From Deltaproteobacteria bacterium (GTDB taxonomy: Bacteria; Bdellovibrionota_C; UBA2361; SZUA-149; JAITKM01), in NCBI GenBank assembly GCA_031278395.1, contig JAITKM010000012.1, positions 1 through 11,457 of the forward strand: a stretch of DNA of 11,457 nt, read 5' to 3'. The notes below the pieces were generated by a model. That model saw only the letters and a list, made by a program, of their open reading frames with translations. It was not told the DNA's origin and did no database searches. Below, piece by piece: positions 6,760 through 11,457 of the stretch. Made by a program: the position numbers and the translations under genes. Position 1 is the first letter of the stretch. Every line of letters starts with the position of its first letter.

Positions 6760-7674
6760 TTATTTGTTTTGAAATAAAAGCCTAACTACTAGTTTAGCTA
6801 TTATTTCTTTAGCTATTTCTAAATTTTTAAAAATATCTGCTCCACTGGTGATAAAGTTAAGTGGTAAATTATGTTGTAATACGGCATTCACACAAGGCCC
6901 GAAATAACAAGTTTCATCAGTTTTTGTAATTCCTAAACCGTTCAGTTTAAATTCTGAAAAGGTCTGAATTGTTTTTTTTAAATCGAATACATTATTGCTG
7001 GCTGGGAGTAGTAAAAGTTTTTTTATCTTAGCACTTCGCATTGTCTGGAGCGCATTATAAGATTCCAACCAATCATTATTTTGGCGAAAGTCGTCTGTGT
7101 TTTGATTAGAACAGCCAACAGTATCAATAAGTATTAAGTTATATTTTTGTAAATCATTCAGGGTTAAAATTAAATCCTTGGTACTGCGCACTAAATAAAC
7201 TGGTAAGTCTAAGGTTTCACCAATTTGTCCTAAATATCTGGCGCTAAATATTTTCTGATTATCTAAAGTTATTAAAGCAACTTTTTTACCGAATTGGCTT
7301 TGAGCTAGCTGAGCAAACTTAGCAATGGTTGTAGTTTTGCCAACGCCGGTTCTACCTAAGAAGGCTATTTTTTCAGGGTAATTTTTAAAGTCATAGCCGT
7401 ATTGAATATACTCGCCTAAAATTTTCGCAAATATATCCAGGTTAATATTACCGTTAAAAGTGAGTTCAGCAGTGTTGCGTTCAAGTAGTGTATTGCAAAA
7501 GCGTCCTTCTAGCCCACAGGCTTGTAAAAGAGTTTTAAAATTGCTTAAGACTTGCTGTGTTTGAGGCGAAGTCGTAGGTCTAGTAACCGAACTTGCAGTT
7601 GCGCTAAATAAATCGCAGTCTTTAATGATGTCTTTAGTATTATTGGTTTCTCGTATAATTTGCATATAATTCAT
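6760..7674 (-). CDS. flhF: FlhF, SRP-type GTPase for flagellar placement (atypical)
   Basis: FlhF belongs to the SRP54/FtsY GTPases and marks the site of flagellar assembly at the membrane. The 304-residue chain is short for the family: the N-terminal basic region is cut to about 40 residues, then come an N domain (about 40-100) and the G domain. G1 is intact (GRTGVGKTTT, 107-116). The others are altered. The D-x-x-R motif after the second strand reads DNQK (138-141). G3 reads DTVGC (184-188) instead of DTAGR. G4 reads TKTDE (250-254) instead of TKLDE. The closing G5 reads TSGAD instead of GQ. Nucleotide binding seems possible, but hydrolysis may be weak. The start at 7674 has a poor ribosome site (AAGATAAG); ATG 7665 is an alternative. 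It lies between flhA and flhG, which fixes the identity. Confidence 0.88.
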   Translation of the reverse strand: MNYMQIIRETNNTKDIIKDCDLFSATASSVTRPTTSPQTQQVLSNFKTLLQACGLEGRFCNTLLERNTAELTFNGNINLDIFAKILGEYIQYGYDFKNYPEKIAFLGRTGVGKTTTIAKFAQLAQSQFGKKVALITLDNQKIFSARYLGQIGETLDLPVYLVRSTKDLILTLNDLQKYNLILIDTVGCSNQNTDDFRQNNDWLESYNALQTMRSAKIKKLLLLPASNNVFDLKKTIQTFSEFKLNGLGITKTDETCYFGPCVNAVLQHNLPLNFITSGADIFKNLEIAKEIIAKLVVRLLFQNK

Positions 7675-7690
7675 CTTATCTTGTCTTATA

Positions 7691-7769
7691 GGTATCTCTA
7701 ATAATTCAAGGAACCTCTAAAAATCTCCCGTTTTTGCTCAACGCAGAGAACTAGAATTCTTAGAGATCC
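7691..7769 (-). repeat. Inverted repeat in the flhA-flhF spacer
   Basis: GGTATCTCTAATAATT at 7691-7706 is the near reverse complement of 7755-7769, with one extra base and one mismatch. It fills most of the 97-nt gap between the flhA stop and the flhF start and would fold as a large hairpin in the operon mRNA. There is no terminal T-run. Confidence 0.5.
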
Positions 7770-7771
7770 CC

Positions 7772-9859
7772 TTATTCTAATTCGACCATACCTATTGATT
7801 GCACTTGTATAGCGGAATTTGCCATTAATTCTTGGTGCGAGATAATTCTAAAATCTGGCACATGAGCTTGCACAAAGGCATATAATGGCGAACGTAATCT
7901 TCCTGAACACAAGAGAATTGGGGTTAGTCCATTCTGTTTAAATTTTTCTTTTAAATTTTTTAAATTCTGAATTAATTTTTGGGCTAAGCTTGGCTCTAAA
8001 GCTAAATACACGCCTTGTTCTGTTACATGTAAGCCATCATTTAAAGTTTTTTCGAGCATTGGGTTGAGGTTAGCTAGGGGCAGAATGCGGTCATCTAATA
8101 AATACCTAGCTGTAATTGCGCGAGCCAAGGCTAGGCGCACATATTCAATTAAGTGATCTGAAGATTTTATCGTTAAGCCATAATCGGCTAAGGTTTCCAT
8201 GATAGTTCGTAGATCTTTAATACTAACGCCTTCGCTGAGTAAACCAGACAAGACTTGTTGGACCGTGCCTAAAGGCAGAATTGCAGGGATGACTTCTTCA
8301 ACTAGTTTAGGATAGGTTTTACTCAAATTATCGAGTAAAATTTGAGTTTCTTGGCGACCTAAAATTTCACCAGCGTGAGCTTTGATAATCTCTGTGAGAT
8401 GTGTGGTGATGACTGTGGTTGGATCAATTATTTCATAACCTGCCCGCATAGCGCGTTCTTTGTCTGTCATGGGTATCCACAAGGCGTCTAAGCCAAAGGC
8501 TGGCTCTTTAGTTGCAATGCCGTTAATTTCGGTATGCGTATTGCCGTAATCAATTGCTAAGTAGTGGTTAGGCATAATATTAGCTTTGGCAATTGGCACG
8601 CCTTTTAAAAGGAAGCGATATTGGGTTGGCTCTAGGCGGAGGTTATCTTTAATGTTAATTGAGGGAACAATAAAACCTAAATCAAGAGCAAATTGCCTGC
8701 GCAGTCCGCGGATTCGATTGATTAGCTCGCCGCCGCTTGAGATGTCGATGAGCGGGATTAATTCGTATCCGACTTCAAGTTCTAGTAGATTGACACCAAG
8801 TAAAGTTTTAACTTCTTCTGTGCTGCCTGGTATTGGAGCTGTTGGAGTATTGGCGCTTTCTGTTTGTTGTTCTGCTTTAGCTTGTTCAAAGAGATTATTT
8901 TTGCCAGCGGAATAAGCTAAGCAGGCGGAGATAATTGCTAAAGTCATAAATGGGAAGAAGGGTAAGCCAGGAATAATAGCAAAGACTAAGGCTGTTCCAG
9001 CGGAGAGCCAGAGCGGTTTGTTAAATCTGGTAATTTGTGCGGTAACTTCTGAGCCTAAATCAGAACCTGTTGAGGCACGAGCCACGATTAAGCCAGCGGA
9101 AACTGAAACTATCAAAGCCGGGATTTGTGAAACTAAGCCGTCGCCGACAGTCAGCATGGTGTAGGTTTGCATGGCGGATTTCCATTCCATACCTTGTAGC
9201 ACAACGCCGATAATTAAGCCGCCGATGATGTTGATTAAAGTGATGACAATACCAGCGATAGCATCGCCGCGCACGAATTTTGAAGCACCATCCATTGCAC
9301 CGTGAAATTCAGCTTCGGCACTTAATTCTTTACGAATTTTTTTGGCTTCTTTTTCGGTGATGATGCCGGCATTTAGATCGGAGTCGATCGCCATTTGTTT
9401 GCCGGGCATAGCGTCGAGGGTGAAGCGTGCTGCGACTTCTGCAATACGCACTGAGCCTTTGTTAATGACGATAAAATTAACTAAAGTTATAATTGTAAAA
9501 ATTATAATACCGACAACATAGCTGCCGCCGACAACGAAGTTTCCGAAAGCTTGAATTACGTGACCTGCTGCGTCCATGCCAGTATGTCCGTTAAGGAGGA
9601 CTAATCTGGTTGAGGAGATGTTCATAGATAAGCGAAACAGGGTTGTAATTAGCAGTAGGGCAGGGTATGAAGAAAATTCTAAAGGTCTAGCTATATATAT
9701 AGCTACAAAGAGAATTACGAGTGAAAATGTGATATTTAGTGACAAAAGAATGTCAAGCAGGCTAGCTGGAATGGGGATAACCATAATAATTATGACACCG
9801 ACTAGTAGTATCGGTATCATGACATTCATGGTCATATTTTTCTTTTTTTGTTCTTGCAT
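7772..9859 (-). CDS. flhA: FlhA, flagellar type III export gate protein
   Basis: FlhA is the nine-copy export gate of the flagellar type III apparatus; it couples proton flow to export and docks substrate-chaperone complexes. The 695-residue product is of normal length. Residues 14-315 hold the eight membrane segments. The FHIPEP signature RIAEVAARFTLDAMPGKQM runs over 138-156, followed by AIDSDLNAG. The conserved aspartate of GDAIAG, implicated in proton coupling (D208 in Salmonella), is D199. A linker at about 320-350 rich in Gln, Thr and Pro leads to the cytosolic domain (350-695). The start at 9859 has AGAAGG 11 nt upstream, a rather long spacing. It is first of the flhA-flhF-flhG series, and a sigma-54-like site lies about 130 bp upstream. 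The flagellar rather than virulence version is inferred from the neighbours. Confidence 0.97.
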   Translation of the reverse strand: MQEQKKKNMTMNVMIPILLVGVIIIMVIPIPASLLDILLSLNITFSLVILFVAIYIARPLEFSSYPALLLITTLFRLSMNISSTRLVLLNGHTGMDAAGHVIQAFGNFVVGGSYVVGIIIFTIITLVNFIVINKGSVRIAEVAARFTLDAMPGKQMAIDSDLNAGIITEKEAKKIRKELSAEAEFHGAMDGASKFVRGDAIAGIVITLINIIGGLIIGVVLQGMEWKSAMQTYTMLTVGDGLVSQIPALIVSVSAGLIVARASTGSDLGSEVTAQITRFNKPLWLSAGTALVFAIIPGLPFFPFMTLAIISACLAYSAGKNNLFEQAKAEQQTESANTPTAPIPGSTEEVKTLLGVNLLELEVGYELIPLIDISSGGELINRIRGLRRQFALDLGFIVPSINIKDNLRLEPTQYRFLLKGVPIAKANIMPNHYLAIDYGNTHTEINGIATKEPAFGLDALWIPMTDKERAMRAGYEIIDPTTVITTHLTEIIKAHAGEILGRQETQILLDNLSKTYPKLVEEVIPAILPLGTVQQVLSGLLSEGVSIKDLRTIMETLADYGLTIKSSDHLIEYVRLALARAITARYLLDDRILPLANLNPMLEKTLNDGLHVTEQGVYLALEPSLAQKLIQNLKNLKEKFKQNGLTPILLCSGRLRSPLYAFVQAHVPDFRIISHQELMANSAIQVQSIGMVELE

Positions 9860-10158
9860 AAAATAGAAAACCTTCTAATTACAAATTCTTACGAGACGTT
9901 ACAACCTTTTATGACCCTCAAAAACCTGTTGGCAGCTTATTTTTAAATTCTAATTTTCCCTACTGTATTATTTAGTTAGTCCAGAATCTTGCAAGCTACA
10001 TGCCAATTAGCAAATTGTGAGGTTTCTTGTAGGGTTGTCCCAAAATCGCAAAAAATCGCAAAATGCGCATAAAGTGTTAGCGGCGTGAATCTTAGAATTT
10101 CTAGGATATTGATCTAAATTATTTTAGCAACATTTTTGATAATCTTAAAACTTAATAA
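9860..10158. other. Intergenic region upstream of flhA
   Basis: Apart from the sigma-54-like site I see a direct repeat of CAAAAATCGCA-like words at 10041-10060 and a small dyad TAGAA-T-TTCTA near 10095-10105. The direct repeat lies 35-70 bp upstream of the sigma-54 site, where an enhancer-binding activator could sit. No gene is evident. Confidence 0.4.
9990..10006 (-). promoter_or_regulatory. Sigma-54 (RpoN) promoter upstream of flhA
   Basis: On the minus strand TTGGCATGTAGCTTGCA matches the sigma-54 consensus YTGGCACG-N4-TTGCW at every fixed position but one (CATG for CACG). The essential GG and GC pairs are 10 nt apart, as required for -24/-12 contact. Transcription would start near 9979, leaving a leader of about 120 nt before flhA. 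Many flagellar operons are sigma-54 dependent, which fits the location. Confidence 0.7.
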
Positions 10159-10361
10159 TTGAAAACAATTGATTATATTAACAGGCATTTATCAGCAGAC
10201 TTAAAAGGCATAAATGAATTAAACGCTATAGCCGGCAAAAGACTTAAAAAGAAAATTGTCGTCTCTATACCGGTGATGATCTTCTTCCGCTTGCAGACGA
10301 CACCTGGGCTGTTTCTGTTTGCTATCAGGATCTCTATCGTCAACTTATCAGAGTTTTCTAA
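10159..10361 (+). pseudogene. Frameshifted C-terminal remnant of a DUF4143-like AAA ATPase
   Basis: Frame one (10159-10263) reads LKGINELNAIAGKRLKKKIVV. From 10263 a second frame reads LYTGDDLLPLADDTWAVSV and ends at the TAA at 10359-10361. Joined by one missing base, these give the order seen at the C terminus of many DUF4143-type AAA ATPases: a leucine-rich helix with A-G-x-R/K-F, then I-V-L-Y-T-G-D, L-P and a closing W-A-V-P-x-S. That family joins an ATPase to a PD-(D/E)XK-like domain and is common on mobile and defence-type loci. The match is from memory of the family pattern. No N-terminal ATPase part remains upstream, where frames are closed by stops (TAA at 10156). This is a dead fragment. 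Confidence 0.55.
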
Positions 10362-10368
10362 TTTTTTT

Positions 10369-10433
10369 TAAAACAAAGGAACGCGGTATTATTTGTTTTA
10401 ACTTATCGAGTTTTTGCGATAGTTTTAACAAAT
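10369..10433. repeat. Nested, mutually exclusive inverted repeats
   Basis: TAAAACAAA at 10369-10377 is perfectly complementary to TTTGTTTTA at 10392-10400. The latter word is also part of a second, imperfect pairing, 10391-10408 with 10417-10433, closed by a perfect TATCG/CGATA stem. Only one of the two can form at once. The remainder, 10434-10653, is AT-rich with no gene I can support. Confidence 0.5.
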
Positions 10434-10653
10434 CAAGACTAAACCACTACGTTAGTAGAAAAACTAAAAATTAACTATCGATAATTATTACAAAATATTT
10501 TTATTTATTCCTATTTTTAGATTTTTCAGATAAGGTGTCGCCGTTTTTTATAGAGAGGTAATGCGAGTTGATTCAAGTTTATGAGTCATTTGTGCCGAAT
10601 CTAGCATCTTAAGTCGATATAAATATCTAGTATTGATAATAAAAAAAATAAAT

Positions 10654-11238
10654 ATGGCTAACAAAACAGTAAAAAAAGATAAATGGTTTTGTGTGCATTC
10701 TAAATCTGGTTTTATTTCTAATTTTCGTGCTCATTCTGAGCGTGGCGCAACCATGCTCGAGACAGCGCTAGGTTTAGGTTTCTTTCTTTTTCTTATCTTT
10801 TGTTTATTCAGCATTTTGTGGACGGCTTATCAATTTGTAGTGGCGCAATACTTGGCGACCGAGGCAGTTAGGAGATTGGTGGTGCTGACAAATACGAATG
10901 CTGATGGTAATAGGGCTCTGAATATTATAAATTCTTTGACCTGTAGTAGTGCTAATCCATTATGTGGGCAAAATTATTTAATGAGCTTGGCTAGAAGAGA
11001 TATTCGCATCGAAAGTTACGACAGTCAAAATAATTCATGGAGTGGTGATAATGGAAATTTTACAGATGCTGGAAATGGTGGAGATTTTGTTAGAGTAACA
11101 ATTACTGTTAATGCTGGTGCTTTAAGTCTTGTTATGAGAAACAACAGTATTAACATGGGCAACGGTCTGAATTATAATCAAAATTTTAGTTTTTCAGGTA
11201 TGGCGATTGGGCGCAATGAGCCAATTGTTGATAGATAA
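10654..11238 (+). CDS. TadE-like pilus assembly protein
   Basis: TadE/TadF proteins are minor pseudopilins of tight-adherence (Flp) pili, processed by a prepilin peptidase. The 194-residue product has a basic, polar leader, then SERGATMLETALGLGFFLF. Gly31 followed by Ala and a Glu at +5 (E36) is the prepilin-peptidase pattern, and residues 38-62 form one hydrophobic helix. The extracytoplasmic part ends in FSFSGMAIGRNEP, typical of TadE. Two cysteines (C97, C104) could form a small disulfide loop. I chose ATG 10654; the in-frame TTG at 10633 adds seven poorly supported residues and neither has a Shine-Dalgarno. No other Tad gene lies in the window, so partners must be downstream or elsewhere. 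A different pseudopilin remains possible. Confidence 0.8.
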   Translation: MANKTVKKDKWFCVHSKSGFISNFRAHSERGATMLETALGLGFFLFLIFCLFSILWTAYQFVVAQYLATEAVRRLVVLTNTNADGNRALNIINSLTCSSANPLCGQNYLMSLARRDIRIESYDSQNNSWSGDNGNFTDAGNGGDFVRVTITVNAGALSLVMRNNSINMGNGLNYNQNFSFSGMAIGRNEPIVDR

Positions 11239-11280
11239 TAAATAGTAGTGTGATGCGTTTGTTTTGATGTTTAAATTTTC

Positions 11281-11346
11281 GAAGAGAGGTAGTGGCGGGG
11301 GCGACTTGCCAGTGTAAGAGAGTCCTCCTCCTTCTCTCCTGTCTTC
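11281..11346 (+). other. Structured GC-richer element after the tadE-like gene
   Basis: GAAGAGAGG (11281-11289) can pair with CCTGTCTTC (11338-11346) except at one position. The pair encloses a G-rich segment with TGGC/GCCA arms and a pyrimidine-rich segment (CCTCCTCCTTCTCTCC). Base composition is distinctly richer in G and C than the surroundings. It lies just before a terminator, so it may be a 3' untranslated structure or a small RNA. I do not recognise an RNA family. Confidence 0.3.
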
Positions 11347-11358
11347 TATTTATTCCCC

Positions 11359-11402
11359 GATGCCCGATAAGAGTAGTTATCGGGCATCCAGAGAGTTTTT
11401 TT
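11359..11402 (+). terminator. Intrinsic terminator after the tadE-like gene
   Basis: A perfect 12-bp stem GATGCCCGATAA / TTATCGGGCATC with a 6-nt loop is followed, after 7 nt (CAGAGAG), by a T7 run at 11396-11402. The gap before the T-run is longer than ideal, but the perfect stem makes a terminator the best reading. Confidence 0.75.
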
Positions 11403-11457
11403 AGTCGTAAGATATAGTTTTTTTAGAGGTGTGTTTGGTTTGTTTTTGGGTGAGGGG

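Noticed and set aside
8586-8915. 109-codon plus-strand frame inside flhA
   Set aside because: It lies wholly antisense to conserved FlhA sequence.
10561-10584. Seven-codon leader peptide (MRVDSSL) behind AGAGAGG
   Set aside because: Good ribosome site but too short to support, with no regulatory codon run or linked gene close downstream.

Overview
The window comes from an AT-rich bacterium that I cannot place taxonomically. It has a flagellar export and placement operon (flhA, flhF, flhG) behind what looks like a sigma-54 promoter. It also has an SOS pair (lexA-recA), an AqpZ-type water channel, a TadE-type pilus protein and a pyrimidine enzyme in which PyrF is fused in front of PyrE. Sigma-54 together with flagella argues against the most reduced candidate-phyla lineages and fits a motile, free-living, probably uncultivated phylum. 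This placement is inference only.

Layout. Positions 2-313 (+) are the C-terminal end of an unidentified protein whose tail is an in-frame tandem repeat. Positions 314-829 are non-coding and full of short words repeated in both orientations. A good sigma-70 promoter (830-858) then drives lexA (922-1623) and recA (1662-2741). A long hairpin at 2743-2803 separates recA from the convergent aqpZ (2852-3526, -). The pyrF-pyrE fusion (3775-5187, -) follows, then about 700 bp of sparse sequence with a palindrome, a possible frameshifted small membrane gene and a 58-residue membrane protein gene (5598-5774, +) that ends in a strong terminator. The minus-strand operon flhA, flhF, flhG occupies 9859 down to 5883. 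The stretch 9860-10653 holds the sigma-54 site, a frameshifted C-terminal remnant that resembles DUF4143-type AAA ATPases, and nested inverted repeats. A tadE-like gene (10654-11238, +) and a structured region with a terminator close the window.

How the genes work together. LexA is the self-cleaving SOS repressor and RecA its co-protease, so one transcript carries both halves of the switch. FlhA is the export gate of the flagellar type III apparatus. FlhF and FlhG are the GTPase and MinD-like ATPase that set where and how many flagella are built. Here FlhF has eroded GTPase motifs and FlhG lacks the N-terminal helix that normally activates FlhF, which suggests the pair works in a non-standard way. 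PyrF-PyrE carries the last two steps of UMP synthesis in one chain.

I see no clear new multi-gene system. The points most worth following are the FlhF/FlhG departure, the sigma-54 site, the reversed UMP synthase fusion, the frame-keeping tandem repeat at the start, the repeat mosaic before lexA and the ATPase remnant.
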